64,000 bases of DNA, taken from the NCBI RefSeq assembly GCF_009847015.1, contig NZ_WVEM01000005.1, positions 124,001 through 188,000 of the forward strand, written 5' to 3'. The position numbers and the translations under genes were made by a program. This DNA is from Sunxiuqinia indica (GTDB taxonomy: Bacteria; Bacteroidota; Bacteroidia; Bacteroidales; Prolixibacteraceae). Below, one piece after another: positions 28,842 to 38,746 of this stretch. Positions within the stretch are counted from its first letter, which is position 1, and each line of letters begins with the position of its first letter. Below the pieces are notes generated by a model. The model was given only the letters and a program-made list of their open reading frames with translations, was not told the DNA's origin and made no database searches.

Positions 28842-29702
28842 TTATCCAAGATATGTTTTCAATAATTTACTTCTGGATGTGTGTCGCAATCGACGGATTG
28901 CTTTTTCTTTTATCTGGCGCACCCTTTCGCGGGTTAGCCCGAATCTTTCTCCAATTTCTTCCAGGGTCATTTCCTGGCAACCAATTCCGAAGAACATCCT
29001 AATGATGTCACTTTCACGTTCTGTAAGGGTAGCGAGAGCACGCTCAATTTCACGGGCAAGCGACTCCATCATCAGACTACGGTCTGCATTTGGTGAGTCG
29101 TTGTTTACCAGCACGTCCAACAAGCTGTTATCTTCTCCTTCAACGAAAGGAGCATCAACAGAAATATGGCGTCCTGATACTCTCAAGGTATCTGCAACTT
29201 TCTCAGGAGGCAGTTCCAATGAATCAGCTAGCTCTTCAGGTGACGGCTTACGCTCGTTTTCTTGTTCAAATTTCGAAAATGCTTTGTTGATTTTATTCAA
29301 CGAACCTACCTGGTTAAGCGGTAATCGAACAATACGCGACTGTTCAGCCAATGCCTGAAGGATAGATTGACGAATCCACCACACAGCGTAAGAAATAAAT
29401 TTAAACCCACGGGTCTCGTCAAACTTTTCAGCTGCTTTAATCAGTCCCAAATTTCCCTCGTTAATTAAATCTGGAAGGCTTAAGCCTTGGTTTTGGTACT
29501 GTTTAGCCACTGAAACTACGAAACGCAAGTTCGCACGGGTCAGTTTTTCTAACGCATGTTGATCGCCTTTTTTAATCCGCTGTGCTAATTCAACTTCCTC
29601 TTCAACTGTAATCAGATCCTCCTTGCCAATTTCTTGCAAATACTTGTCAAGTGAAGCACTCTCACGGTTGGTAATCGATTTTGTAATCTTTAATTGTCTC
29701 AT
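28842..29702 (-). CDS. rpoD: Housekeeping sigma factor RpoD (SigA type)
   Basis: This 286-residue protein is a textbook Bacteroidota primary sigma factor: [21 protein letters not shown], region 2 ([20 protein letters not shown]), region 3 ([27 protein letters not shown]) and region 4 ([28 protein letters not shown]). It directs RNA polymerase to TTTG/TAnnTTTG promoters. I chose the ATG at 29702, the conserved start; the frame is open 25 codons further upstream but a perfect promoter lies there. A divergent paralogue lies at 1717-2583. A terminator follows. Confidence 0.97.
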   Translation of the reverse strand: MRQLKITKSITNRESASLDKYLQEIGKEDLITVEEEVELAQRIKKGDQHALEKLTRANLRFVVSVAKQYQNQGLSLPDLINEGNLGLIKAAEKFDETRGFKFISYAVWWIRQSILQALAEQSRIVRLPLNQVGSLNKINKAFSKFEQENERKPSPEELADSLELPPEKVADTLRVSGRHISVDAPFVEGEDNSLLDVLVNNDSPNADRSLMMESLAREIERALATLTERESDIIRMFFGIGCQEMTLEEIGERFGLTRERVRQIKEKAIRRLRHTSRSKLLKTYLG

Positions 29703-29724
29703 ATACCCTTCTAAAAAAATCGTG

Positions 29725-29756
29725 CAAATATAGACTTTTACGGTCAATAATTCAAA
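29725..29756 (-). promoter_or_regulatory. rpoD promoter, perfect TTTG-N20-TATATTTG
   Basis: On the minus strand TTTG (29756-29753), a 20-nt spacer and TATATTTG (29732-29725) match the Bacteroidota consensus exactly. The start site would lie about 16 nt before the rpoD ATG. This also supports the ATG at 29702, since a start upstream of it would lie inside or before the promoter. Confidence 0.8.
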
Positions 29757-29817
29757 CAAACAGAAAGCTTTGCACAAAGCCTTCTTGTTTGTTAATTATA
29801 AGTAAACAATGATGTAC

Positions 29818-31266
29818 TTATTTGGTGCCAAACACAAAATATGCCGGCTCTCCGCTGGGATACTTTCCTTCAATTAAAATACCACCATCAGCCCTGTTAA
29901 CTATCCGTTTAAAATCATTAACCGACTCAACCTCTTCCTTGTTCACATCAGTTATGATAAAACCTTCTTTAAGTCCGGCATCTTTCAACTTTCCCTTACT
30001 TAAATCTGTGATCTTTAGCCCATGGCTTATGCGAAGTTGGTATTTTTCGTTTTCTGTTAGTTGTTCAAACCTGGCGCCAAGAAATCTGTTGTCGCTAGCT
30101 TTAACAATTTCTGTATCTCCGTGCATGTTACGAAGGGTCACCTTAATTTGTTTCGAATTACCGTCTCTTTTTATCAAAACTTTCACAACATCTCCGGGAC
30201 GATGCTGACTAATTTGCTCCTGAAGCTGCGCCGTTGAGTTAACTTTTACTCCGTCTACATTTAAAATAATATCACCCGCCTCAATATCAGCTTCTTCGGC
30301 GGCACTATTTTCATTGACTTCACTAATGTAAACCCCTTCGATCACATCAATATCCTTTTCTTCGGCTAATTTTGCATCAACATCCCGAATCATAACTCCA
30401 AGTAATGCTCTTTGTACTTGACCAAATTGCTTTAAATCGTCGACGACCTTACCAACAATACTGGCCGGCACGGCAAACGAATAACCAGCATACGAACCAG
30501 TTCTAGAAGCGATGGCGGTATTAATACCGACAAGTTCGCCGTTCATATTCACTAAAGCACCACCACTGTTCCCTGGATTTACTGCCGCATCTGTTTGGAT
30601 GAATGACTCAATCCCCATATCAACACGATTGATTCCTATGTTACGACTTTTTGCGCTAACAATTCCTGCTGTTACTGTTGATGTAAGATTGAAAGGATTA
30701 CCAACTGCTAATACCCATTCTCCCAATTTCAGAGCATCAGAATTCCCAAATTTCAAATGGGGTAAACTATTCTCCTCAATTTTTAATACGGCAATATCGG
30801 TAGTCAAATCTGTGCCAACTAGTTTCGCCTCATATTGCCGATTGTCATTCAAAACAACCTGAATATCATCAGCACCGTCAATTACATGGTTATTGGTGAC
30901 AATAAAACCATCCTCGCTAAGAATAACCCCGGAGCCTGCTCCTTGCCGAACTCTTGGTTGCTGCTGGCGTGGGTTACGATCGCCATAAAACCATTCGTAA
31001 AAAGGATTCGAATGATATTGTTGAACCTCCTCCTGTGAAGTCACTTTTACGTGTACAACAGCGTGAATCGAATTCTCAGCCGCATAAGTTAAATCCGGAG
31101 CCTCTCCCTGTGGCGCAGATGGCAGACTTGCGTAGCGCATCGCCTGATCTTGTTGTACGGTTACCACTTGTGGTTCTTCAAAAAAGCTTGTGTAGGCCCA
31201 TATTGCAACGAAAGCACCAAAAAGCGCAACGATGAATGTTAGTCCAATTTTTTTATAGTCTTTCAT
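29818..31266 (-). CDS. HtrA/DegP-type periplasmic serine protease
   Basis: The 482-residue protein has an N-terminal membrane segment or signal peptide (IGLTFIVALFGAFVAIWAYTSFF), a trypsin-like domain with the catalytic His in DGFIVTNNHVIDG, Asp in LTTDIAVLKI and Ser234 in NPGNSGGALVN, and two PDZ domains (about 280-370 and 390-475). HtrA proteases remove or refold damaged envelope proteins. It lies just upstream of, and codirectional with, rpoD, but that gene has its own promoter. Whether it corresponds to DegP, DegQ or DegS cannot be decided. Confidence 0.94.
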   Translation of the reverse strand: MKDYKKIGLTFIVALFGAFVAIWAYTSFFEEPQVVTVQQDQAMRYASLPSAPQGEAPDLTYAAENSIHAVVHVKVTSQEEVQQYHSNPFYEWFYGDRNPRQQQPRVRQGAGSGVILSEDGFIVTNNHVIDGADDIQVVLNDNRQYEAKLVGTDLTTDIAVLKIEENSLPHLKFGNSDALKLGEWVLAVGNPFNLTSTVTAGIVSAKSRNIGINRVDMGIESFIQTDAAVNPGNSGGALVNMNGELVGINTAIASRTGSYAGYSFAVPASIVGKVVDDLKQFGQVQRALLGVMIRDVDAKLAEEKDIDVIEGVYISEVNENSAAEEADIEAGDIILNVDGVKVNSTAQLQEQISQHRPGDVVKVLIKRDGNSKQIKVTLRNMHGDTEIVKASDNRFLGARFEQLTENEKYQLRISHGLKITDLSKGKLKDAGLKEGFIITDVNKEEVESVNDFKRIVNRADGGILIEGKYPSGEPAYFVFGTK

Positions 31267-31570
31267 TTCGTCTTATTTTATTATTAGTGATCATTTTCTT
31301 CAATATCGGCTAAATTAACGCACAAAAGATGCCAGTGTTTCCCTATTTTTGATTCATTTGTATTGTTTAACATGTTTTAACAGCAAAGCACTTATAAAAT
31401 ATGAATTACAAAGAAATTATATTTCTCAGCTTAACATCTTTGAAAGATTAGTCTTACAATTCTACTCTGAACACAGACAAATTGAATGCTTAGTACTGAC
31501 AATATTTCAGAGATATGATTAACTTTGAATGTGACGACTTTAGTTAAACAATTTTAATTGTTTTTTCTGA
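31267..31570. other. Divergent promoter region between htrA-like and Cache kinase genes
   Basis: This 304-bp AT-rich gap separates divergent genes. It holds a good -7 box for the kinase gene (31520-31527). Only weak box-like sequence (TCTTTTG) is seen for the protease. No open frame or stable hairpin is evident. Confidence 0.5.
31520..31527 (+). promoter_or_regulatory. -7 box of the Cache kinase gene
   Basis: TAACTTTG matches TAnnTTTG and would start transcription about 37 nt before the ATG at 31571. No clear -33 element is seen. Confidence 0.45.
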
Positions 31571-33646
31571 ATGGAAGAAAAACAAACAATAAAAGAAACC
31601 AAGCCAACAGAAGCCCCAAGACGACCGGCCTCCAGGAGCATTACTAATCATATTCGGAAAATTGTAATCGTATCAACATTACTGATGACTTTTTTTGTTG
31701 CCGGGATTATTTCCATTCAGGAAATTTTAATTTTCAGAGATATCAGTAAGCAGCAACAAGAAGCACATATTGGAGAACACAAGGAGTTTTTACGCGACTT
31801 AATCAATATTGAAATTGAATACATAGCCAGCCAAAAAAGATCGTTTGACAGGAGGCTGAAAGACAGAGTCAGTGAAAATGTGAAAAATGCGTATCGTGTT
31901 GCTGACAAACTATACAACTATTACCAGGGCAAAATGGACGCCAAAGATCTTAAAAAATTAATAATAGAAACCGTATCGGCCTTGAACTATGGCAATGAAT
32001 TCATGCACGTTTTTGTTAACGATCTGGATGGAATCGGCGTTTATTATCCGGGACGACCGGAATACACCGGCTCAAATCTGCTCGACCATACCGACGTTAA
32101 TGGGAATAAGGTCGTGCAGCGTGAGCTGGATTTTTTCAAGGATAAAAATCAGGGATTTATTAATTACATTCACGGAGATAAACTTGCCATAACTGACACT
32201 ATCCCTCAAAACAAAATTGTTTTTCTAAAAAAGCACAACCAGCTAAACTGGTACTTTGGATCTAAAACCTACTATGAAGACTATTATCAGGAATTTAAAA
32301 ATGAAGTTGCCCAAAAAGTAAGCGCCGATCATTTCCGATATGGCGGCTATGTTTTTATTAATGAGACAGATGGAGATCCGGTGGTTTTTGAAGGCAAGCC
32401 CTATTATGGTGATTTCAATCTGCTTGACGGGTCAGATTCTGCAAAAATGGCTGTGTTTCTGCAAGAAATAGAGGTTGCAAAAAACTCGAAGGAAGGAGGT
32501 TACTTCACCTACCAATGGAACAAAATCGGTGAAGAAAAAATGCAGCAAAAAATTTCCTATGTAAAAGAATTTCCGGAAACAAAATGGCTGGTTGGTGCCG
32601 GTTTTTACCTGGATGACATCTTATTGGAGATTGAACATCAAAAGGAATCGCTTCGAAATGACCTGATCAAAAACCTGTTGGTTATCCTCTTTGTCCTCCT
32701 ACTGGTAATCCTGGGAGAAACGATGGTTATCCGCAGGTTTAATTCCCATTACTTTGCCGACTTTAGCAACTTCACTCGCTTCTTCAAAACCGGCAAACAG
32801 AGTTATAAAAAGATTAACATTGACAACCTCTATTTTAATGAATTTAAAGAAATGGGAGAAGTTGCCAATGAAATGATTTCCGAGCGCCGCAAAGTATACA
32901 AACAGCTGGTTCTTGAGCAGAAAAAAGCACTGGAATCTGACCGATTAAAAACGGCTTTTCTTGCCAACATGTCACATGAAATTCGCACACCAATGAATGC
33001 TATTCTCGGTTTTTCAAGCCTTTTGGATGAGGAAAATTTATCTGAAGAAGACCAGGTCATGTATATTCAGCTTATACAAAAAAATGGCGGATTCTTGTTG
33101 AAACTGATTAACGACATTATTGACATTTCTAAAATTGAGTCTGATCAATTATCGGTTGCCATTAATGAGTTTCAACTCAACGAACTGATTGAAGAACTAA
33201 AATGGAACTATAAAGACCTCTTTATCAAACAAAAAGAAAAAGAGGTAGAGTTTGTCGTGGAAAATACACTGCCTGATGACTTTGTGTGCACAACCGATAA
33301 ATACCGATTAAAACAAGTGTTGGATAATCTAATAAACAACGCGTTAAAATTTACCGAAAAAGGATCGGTAACCCTCAAAGTTGACAAACGTGATAAGTGG
33401 TTACACTTTAAAGTTTCTGATACTGGAATAGGAATTCATGAAGATGACAAAAAAGACATTTTTAAACGCTTCATCCAAGCCAGGAAATTAACAAATAAAA
33501 CATACGGCGGAACGGGTCTAGGCTTAGCCATTTCTGAAAATATCATTCATCTTCTGGGAGGCGATATTGGTGTAAAATCTGAGCTGGGCAAAGGATCAGA
33601 CTTTTATTTTTACATTCCGTCTCAATGGGAACCGAAATCAAAATAG
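31571..33646 (+). CDS. Cache-domain sensor histidine kinase
   Basis: The 691-residue kinase has one N-terminal membrane helix (IVIVSTLLMTFFVAGIISIQEIL), an extracytoplasmic sensor of about 300 residues with Cache-type features (EFMHVFVNDLDGIGVYYPGRPEYTG and a second unit ending TKWLVGAGFYLDDIL), a second helix (LLVILFVLLLVILGETMVI) and a cytoplasmic kinase core. The phosphoacceptor is His469 in NMSHEIRTPMNAILGFSSLL and the ATPase part has NLINNALKFTEKG and GGTGLGLAISENI. Cache domains bind small molecules such as organic acids or amino acids; the ligand is unknown. No response regulator is adjacent. Confidence 0.93.
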   Translation: MEEKQTIKETKPTEAPRRPASRSITNHIRKIVIVSTLLMTFFVAGIISIQEILIFRDISKQQQEAHIGEHKEFLRDLINIEIEYIASQKRSFDRRLKDRVSENVKNAYRVADKLYNYYQGKMDAKDLKKLIIETVSALNYGNEFMHVFVNDLDGIGVYYPGRPEYTGSNLLDHTDVNGNKVVQRELDFFKDKNQGFINYIHGDKLAITDTIPQNKIVFLKKHNQLNWYFGSKTYYEDYYQEFKNEVAQKVSADHFRYGGYVFINETDGDPVVFEGKPYYGDFNLLDGSDSAKMAVFLQEIEVAKNSKEGGYFTYQWNKIGEEKMQQKISYVKEFPETKWLVGAGFYLDDILLEIEHQKESLRNDLIKNLLVILFVLLLVILGETMVIRRFNSHYFADFSNFTRFFKTGKQSYKKINIDNLYFNEFKEMGEVANEMISERRKVYKQLVLEQKKALESDRLKTAFLANMSHEIRTPMNAILGFSSLLDEENLSEEDQVMYIQLIQKNGGFLLKLINDIIDISKIESDQLSVAINEFQLNELIEELKWNYKDLFIKQKEKEVEFVVENTLPDDFVCTTDKYRLKQVLDNLINNALKFTEKGSVTLKVDKRDKWLHFKVSDTGIGIHEDDKKDIFKRFIQARKLTNKTYGGTGLGLAISENIIHLLGGDIGVKSELGKGSDFYFYIPSQWEPKSK

Positions 33647-33649
33647 TTT

Positions 33650-34183
33650 TCAATTTGCCAACTCAAAGGCAAGCACTTTCTTCAGCTCAGCAAATTCAGC
33701 CTCATTAAAGCCAACAGAGCTGTATATAATCTTCCCTTCCCGATCGATGATGAAATTGCGTGGTATAAATTTCGCGGCAAATTTTGAGTAAATCTTCCGT
33801 TCAGGATCAGCAATCAGCTGAAAAGAATACCCCTTTTTCTCCTTAAACGTTGCCAACTCAACAGAATTATGCTCCCGTCCAATAACCAACAGCCTGAAGT
33901 TCGGATTGTCTTTATAGGTACCGAAAATATCGGATTCAACATGAGGCAGCTCTTTTAAACACGGACCGCACCAGGTCGCAAAAAAGTTAATCATTACAAC
34001 CTGACCTTTCAAATCAGAGATAGACAGCTCTTCTCCAGCCTCATTCTGGAAAACAAAATGTGGAGCCAGTTGTCCAAGCTGCACAATCGTTGCTTTTTCT
34101 TCTTCGCTCTGTTGTGCAAATAGAGTGGATGAAAACATGATTAACAAAACAATAGCCAGCAAAAATAAGGATGTTGATTTCAT
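33650..34183 (-). CDS. TlpA-like secreted thiol-disulfide protein
   Basis: The 177-residue protein has a signal peptide (LFLLAIVLLIMFSSTLFAQ) and a thioredoxin-like AhpC/TSA-Redoxin domain with the CxxC motif in FFATWCGPCLKELPHVES and the cis-Pro-region sequence KFIPRNFIIDREGKI. It probably reduces or oxidises disulfides in periplasmic proteins, often for cytochrome maturation. No partner gene is adjacent; the Cache kinase gene converges with it with 3 bp between stops. Confidence 0.9.
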   Translation of the reverse strand: MKSTSLFLLAIVLLIMFSSTLFAQQSEEEKATIVQLGQLAPHFVFQNEAGEELSISDLKGQVVMINFFATWCGPCLKELPHVESDIFGTYKDNPNFRLLVIGREHNSVELATFKEKKGYSFQLIADPERKIYSKFAAKFIPRNFIIDREGKIIYSSVGFNEAEFAELKKVLAFELAN

Positions 34184-34307
34184 GTATTTTTATTTTTATT
34201 CTCTTATGTAAGCGCATAAAACTCGCTCATAATCTTCCTATTAGTGTTGAAACATTTAGCAGCTCATTTCAGTTGACTACAAATTGAAAATGATCATTAT
34301 CTGCTTG

Positions 34308-36233
34308 CTATAAAAAGCTATAATTCTCGGAGTACGATAGCATTTGGTCGGTATAATCCTCAGCATAAGCTACCTCTACAGAAATCACCTCTCCTTCTTT
34401 ATTCTTTTTAAGGCTTAATTCAGGGTTCATAAATCCGGCGTATGGCGCAATATTCAGCTTTTTAAAACGCTCCAATACTTCCTGATGCAAATCCGCATCA
34501 ACTTTCACCCCATATGTTTCGACCAATTTAGCGGCAGCCTTAAGATCTCCCTCCGATTTTATTCGCTGAACTTCGGCCAGTAAAACCCCAAACATGGCTC
34601 GTAACTTTTTATGATCGTTAATTTTGACATATGTTTTACCATCCTTCTTGATCCATTCCACCACGTTTTCAGCTTTGCCATGTTCAAAACACCAACGCGC
34701 AATGAGCTGGCGGTTACGCATATGCGATTCTTCAATATCCTTTCCCGGCTCTACCCGGGTTAGCTGAGTAATTAATCCAACACGCAGGTACGAATCGTAT
34801 TCAGCCATCCCCGATTCTTCAGATGGCACCAAGCCCAGTTCCAGCAACTTTTCATCCATGGCATAATAGAGTGCAAATAAGTCGGCCCGGGTTTCTTCGA
34901 TCGTCGAATAGTAGTTTTTCAAATCCTCCGGCTTTGCACCAGGCATCATCTTTCCGGAGCCATGCCCTAAACATTCATGCAAATCGACATGCAAATTGCC
35001 CGCCTTATAGCCATATTTTTTTGCTCGTTCTACTTCTTGCTCCGAGGCTGCAAATTCTTCAATCAGTCCATTACCCAGCGAATCGAGAAAATACGATTTG
35101 GTAATATTTTCAATCGTTACCGATTTGGAGCCGTAAACTTCTCTGATCCAGTCGGAGTTGGGCAGATTAATACCAATTGGTGTATGCGGATAACAATCGC
35201 CGCCAAGCATGGCTACATGTATAACCTTGGCACTTACGCCTTTTACTTCTTTCTTTTTGAATGCTTCATTTACCGGCGAATGCCGCTCGAACCATGAGGC
35301 ATTTTCGGACAAAATAGTTGCCCTTTTAGTGCCTTCCAAATCCTTATAATTAACAATAGACTCCCAGCTTCCTTTGATGCCCAGCGGATCGCCATACACC
35401 TCAATAAAACCATTGATAAAATCAACTTGTCCTTCCAGCTCTTTCACCCATAAAATACTGTAATCGTCAAACTTCCTGAGATCACCAGTCTGGTAGAATT
35501 CAATCAACTTGCGAATATGCTGCTGCTGAAGTTCGTTTTCTGCAAAAGGAATTGCCTGCTCCAGCCAATAACAAATCTTCTCTATCGGCTTTCCATATTT
35601 CCCGTCAACCTTCCAAACAATCTCATTCAACTCCTCATTCTCTTTTACCAATTGCGAATTCAACCCAAATGGAGGAGTTTTCTCCCCGGCTTCCTGGTTT
35701 TTTATTTTGTAGAACTCTTCTGCCTCTTCCTGCGTCACATCCCGATAATAATTCATCGCCGAAGCTTCCAACAAATCTTTTGAACTATCCAGACTTACGC
35801 GCTTTTTTTCACGCTCCGGGTTCGTAATCACATCAACCAACTCATCAACTTCATCAATGTGCTTAAAGTCTGAAAGGTCAGCATCTGATATTAACTGCTT
35901 CAATTCTTCATCCGAAAAACCAGACAAAATTTTATCCATCGAATAATGATGATGCATGCCATTGGCAAACCAAATTCGTTTCAAATAGATATGAAATTGT
36001 TGAAACAAATCAGTTCCCCGATTTCCGGAATACGTTTTATAGATGATCTCTGCCAGTTTTCGAACCTTCAAATTATATTTGTTATTCTGATCCCACAAAA
36101 TATCGCGCCCGCACAAGGCTGCTTTCGACAAATAATAAATGTACTTTTTTTGTTGAAGACTTAGGTTTTCAAAGCCTATCAGTTCATATCGTAGTATTTT
36201 TAAGTCGGCAAATTTTTCCGCAAACACCTTCAT
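34308..36233 (-). CDS. Dipeptidyl-peptidase III-like metallopeptidase (M49)
   Basis: This 641-residue zinc peptidase has the M49 motif HECLGHGSGK (His419, Glu420, His424) and the second motif EETRADLFALYY, which carries the third zinc ligand. DPP III enzymes remove dipeptides from the N-terminus of short peptides. No signal peptide is evident, so it is probably cytosolic, and it is shorter than the roughly 700-residue bacterial forms. The start codon overlaps the trmH stop by 4 nt (ATGA), so the two genes are translationally coupled. Confidence 0.9.
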   Translation of the reverse strand: MKVFAEKFADLKILRYELIGFENLSLQQKKYIYYLSKAALCGRDILWDQNNKYNLKVRKLAEIIYKTYSGNRGTDLFQQFHIYLKRIWFANGMHHHYSMDKILSGFSDEELKQLISDADLSDFKHIDEVDELVDVITNPEREKKRVSLDSSKDLLEASAMNYYRDVTQEEAEEFYKIKNQEAGEKTPPFGLNSQLVKENEELNEIVWKVDGKYGKPIEKICYWLEQAIPFAENELQQQHIRKLIEFYQTGDLRKFDDYSILWVKELEGQVDFINGFIEVYGDPLGIKGSWESIVNYKDLEGTKRATILSENASWFERHSPVNEAFKKKEVKGVSAKVIHVAMLGGDCYPHTPIGINLPNSDWIREVYGSKSVTIENITKSYFLDSLGNGLIEEFAASEQEVERAKKYGYKAGNLHVDLHECLGHGSGKMMPGAKPEDLKNYYSTIEETRADLFALYYAMDEKLLELGLVPSEESGMAEYDSYLRVGLITQLTRVEPGKDIEESHMRNRQLIARWCFEHGKAENVVEWIKKDGKTYVKINDHKKLRAMFGVLLAEVQRIKSEGDLKAAAKLVETYGVKVDADLHQEVLERFKKLNIAPYAGFMNPELSLKKNKEGEVISVEVAYAEDYTDQMLSYSENYSFL

Positions 36234-36916
36234 AGTTTTCCTTCTTTTTTCAGTTCGTTGTATCGTTCTTCTAACAATTCCGATCGTTTTAAAGTTCTTT
36301 TGATCCAGCTCAATTTTATCGTTGCTTTTTCCTCTTCAGTCAAGCTCCAGTCGATGTTCGAATCTCCATGCATTTTATAGGTCAAATAATGCAAAATGAT
36401 GGCTGCAGAAACCGATATATTAAAGCTTTCGGTAAAACCATACATCGGAATTTTCAAAAATTCATCCGCTTCCCGTTTAACCACATCAGAAATCCCGGTC
36501 AGTTCGGTTCCGAAAAAAAGAGCAGCTTTTCCCTTGGCTAAATCGAAGTCTTCAAGGTTTGTGTCACCATCATGCGGAGTGGTTGCAACAATCCGGTATC
36601 CTTGCTGCCGTAAATGCCGAATCGCATCCAAGCTATTGTTCTCCTGTCCCTGATATTTCTTTACTGTTAGCCATTTTGATGCCCCCATGGCCACTTCCCG
36701 ATCAACGGTAAATTCATTCCGATTTTCGATGACATGCAAATCCTGCAAACCAAAACAATCGACCGAGCGAAGCACAGCACTTGCATTTTGGGGTTGAAAA
36801 ATATCTTCCAAAACAACCGTGAGGTAGCGGGTTCGTTGTTCCAGCACTTTTTCAAAAAGGGCTTTTCGTTCCGGTGTCAGGCACTCCGTTAGGTATTCAA
36901 TGAGTTGGTAATCCAT
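36230..36916 (-). CDS. trmH: tRNA (guanosine-2'-O-) methyltransferase TrmH family (SpoU)
   Basis: The 228-residue protein has the SPOUT knot motifs: VLEDIFQPQNASAVLRSVDCFG (motif 1, conserved Asn and Arg), FFGTELTGISD (motif 2) and KIPMYGFTESFNISVSAAIILHYL (motif 3). It methylates the ribose of G18 in tRNA in the classical TrmH, using S-adenosylmethionine; other SpoU targets are possible. It is the first gene of a two-gene unit with the M49 peptidase, overlapping its start by 4 nt. Confidence 0.92.
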   Translation of the reverse strand: MDYQLIEYLTECLTPERKALFEKVLEQRTRYLTVVLEDIFQPQNASAVLRSVDCFGLQDLHVIENRNEFTVDREVAMGASKWLTVKKYQGQENNSLDAIRHLRQQGYRIVATTPHDGDTNLEDFDLAKGKAALFFGTELTGISDVVKREADEFLKIPMYGFTESFNISVSAAIILHYLTYKMHGDSNIDWSLTEEEKATIKLSWIKRTLKRSELLEERYNELKKEGKL

Positions 36917-37132
36917 AAATCAATCGTACTTCAAATAGCGTAAGTAAGCTTTAGCGGGTAAAAATAATCAATTTTTAAACTTTAAAGCTGACTCAAAATT
37001 TGTTTTACCTCTGTCGTATCCTGGATATTTTCAACCATCTGTTGGCAATTAAACCCCAATCAATACCTTTTCATCATTTTTAGTGCTCCACTTTAGGAAT
37101 AATGCGTAATTTGCAGCAAATAGATAAAAATC

Positions 37133-37888
37133 ATGGATATAAAACTAGCCGTATTAATTGATGGCGATAATATACCGTCAGCCCACGTAAAAGAAATGAT
37201 GGAGGAAATTGCCAAATATGGCAACCCAACGATCAAACGTATTTATGGCGACTGGACTAAACCCAACTTAACACGATGGAAAAACCTATTGCTGGAAAAC
37301 GCCATCACTCCTATTCAACAATATGGTTATACCACCGGAAAAAATGCCACTGACTCGGCCATGATTATTGATGCCATGGACATTCTTTATTCGGAGAAAG
37401 TGGATGGTTTTTGTCTGGTATCGAGCGATAGCGACTTTACCCGGCTGGCAACCCGCTTACGCGAAGCCGGCATGAAGGTGATTGGAATTGGCGAGAAAAA
37501 AACACCAGAACCATTCATTGTCGCTTGCGATAAGTTTATTTACATTGAAATTTTAAAAACCGAACCGGAAGAAAACGAGTCTGCGACCCCCTCCAGTCGG
37601 GCAACTCCCAAAAACAATGTCGACAAAATTACTCCCAAAGTCATCCGATTAATTTCAGGCTCTATTTCCGATTTGGCAGACGATGATGGCTGGGCTTTCC
37701 TTGGCGATGTTGGTAATCTCATTCAGAAAAAACAACCCAACTTCGATTCCCGGAACTATGGCTTTCAAAAGCTAACACCTTTAATAAAGTCCATTAAAAA
37801 CTTTGAGATTGAACAGCGAGAGAACACCAAAGGGCAACTGAAACTGATTTATGTAAAGATAAAGGAAAAACCAAAATCAAGACGTTAA
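37133..37888 (+). CDS. NYN-domain protein with C-terminal LOTUS/OST-HTH domain
   Basis: The 251-residue protein has a PIN-like NYN nuclease domain (LIDGDNIPSAHVKE with the acidic Asp, MIIDAMDILYSEKVDGFCLVSSDSDFTRLATRLREAG, GEKKTPEPFIVACDKFIYIE) and, from about 170, an OST-HTH/LOTUS domain (GSISDLADDDGWAFLGDVGNLIQKKQPNFDSRNYGF). LOTUS domains bind RNA, and some bind G-rich structures; NYN domains may cleave RNA. The link to a bacterial RNA surveillance role is inferred. It is a single-gene unit with a clear A-rich start. Confidence 0.9.
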   Translation: MDIKLAVLIDGDNIPSAHVKEMMEEIAKYGNPTIKRIYGDWTKPNLTRWKNLLLENAITPIQQYGYTTGKNATDSAMIIDAMDILYSEKVDGFCLVSSDSDFTRLATRLREAGMKVIGIGEKKTPEPFIVACDKFIYIEILKTEPEENESATPSSRATPKNNVDKITPKVIRLISGSISDLADDDGWAFLGDVGNLIQKKQPNFDSRNYGFQKLTPLIKSIKNFEIEQRENTKGQLKLIYVKIKEKPKSRR

Positions 37889-38116
37889 TATACATCTGAC
37901 TGAAAGGAGGCGGAGTTTGGTGTAAATTTTGTTTTACACTGTCACTCTTTCAAATACTAACCGATGAACTCAATACGCAAAGCAGTCCAAACACTGCAGA
38001 TTGTTTTATTGATTCCATCATACAAGCCGCTTACAATCACACAGGAATCCAAAAAGAAAGTTTAATTATAGCTATAAAGAAAGAAACATCAGAAAGAAGC
38101 TGTTTTTAAATTTTAG

Positions 38117-38650
38117 CTAACTGTGTTTTTCCTTTTCGATTCTAGCTTTTCTATCATTCGGATGTTTTACCGAAATATTCTTTTGCAGAATGATGGAGTT
38201 GGGGACAGTAATTCGGTCACCATCGGCGGAAATGATGTGAACAAAGAAGAAAGTGACATCATCGATTTTACCTTCAATAATAAAATCTTTCTCAAGTATT
38301 CGTATATGATCTCCCAATTTTAAGGGATGATTAAAATAGAGAATCAATCCGGCGGTAATGTTCGATAAAATTGACCATTGAGCAACAAACGCAATTCCTA
38401 ATATGGTTAGTACCGAAGAAATAAAGAGCAGTAACTTCTCTTTTTCAATGCCCCAAATACCCGTCAATGCAATTAGTGCGCCGATGATTATGAACAAGTT
38501 CATAATCTTTGTGGTCATCCTTCGTCGTTGTAATGAGAAGTGAAACTTTTTCAGGGTTTTGTTGATGTAGTGTCTGACAATGAACTGGACTACAATCAGT
38601 AAAACGATTACAATTGCAGTTTCTATAATTTGTAATTGGTATGTTCCCAT
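38117..38650 (-). CDS. MscS-like small mechanosensitive channel protein
   Basis: The 177-residue protein has three membrane helices (residues 5-30, 45-70 and 75-110) followed by the beta-domain segment of MscS channels (LGDHIRILEKDFIIEGKIDDVTFFFVHIISADGDRITVPNSIILQKNISV). It is a short member that would open under membrane tension to release osmolytes. I chose the ATG at 38650; the frame is open 15 codons further. The protein lacks the larger C-terminal vestibule of E. coli MscS, so channel function is likely but not certain. Confidence 0.85.
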   Translation of the reverse strand: MGTYQLQIIETAIVIVLLIVVQFIVRHYINKTLKKFHFSLQRRRMTTKIMNLFIIIGALIALTGIWGIEKEKLLLFISSVLTILGIAFVAQWSILSNITAGLILYFNHPLKLGDHIRILEKDFIIEGKIDDVTFFFVHIISADGDRITVPNSIILQKNISVKHPNDRKARIEKEKHS

Positions 38651-38709
38651 GGTATGTTTTACTTTGAAGCAAAAATAGTGAATTCGTTGAAACAAAAGTG
38701 ATTTACTAT

Positions 38710-38739
38710 GAAAAGAAAGAGGCCGGATAAACCGACCTC
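38710..38739 (-). terminator. cysK terminator
   Basis: An 8-bp GC-rich stem (GAGGTCGG / CCGGCCTC on the minus strand, one G-T pair; 38719-38726 with 38732-38739) is followed by TTTCTTTT, 7 bp after the cysK stop. Confidence 0.8.
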
Positions 38740-38746
38740 AAAATCA

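Noticed and set aside
28819-29358. 179-codon plus-strand frame across rpoD
   Set aside because: It is opposite conserved sigma regions 3-4 and rich in Ser and Arg; a shadow of rpoD.
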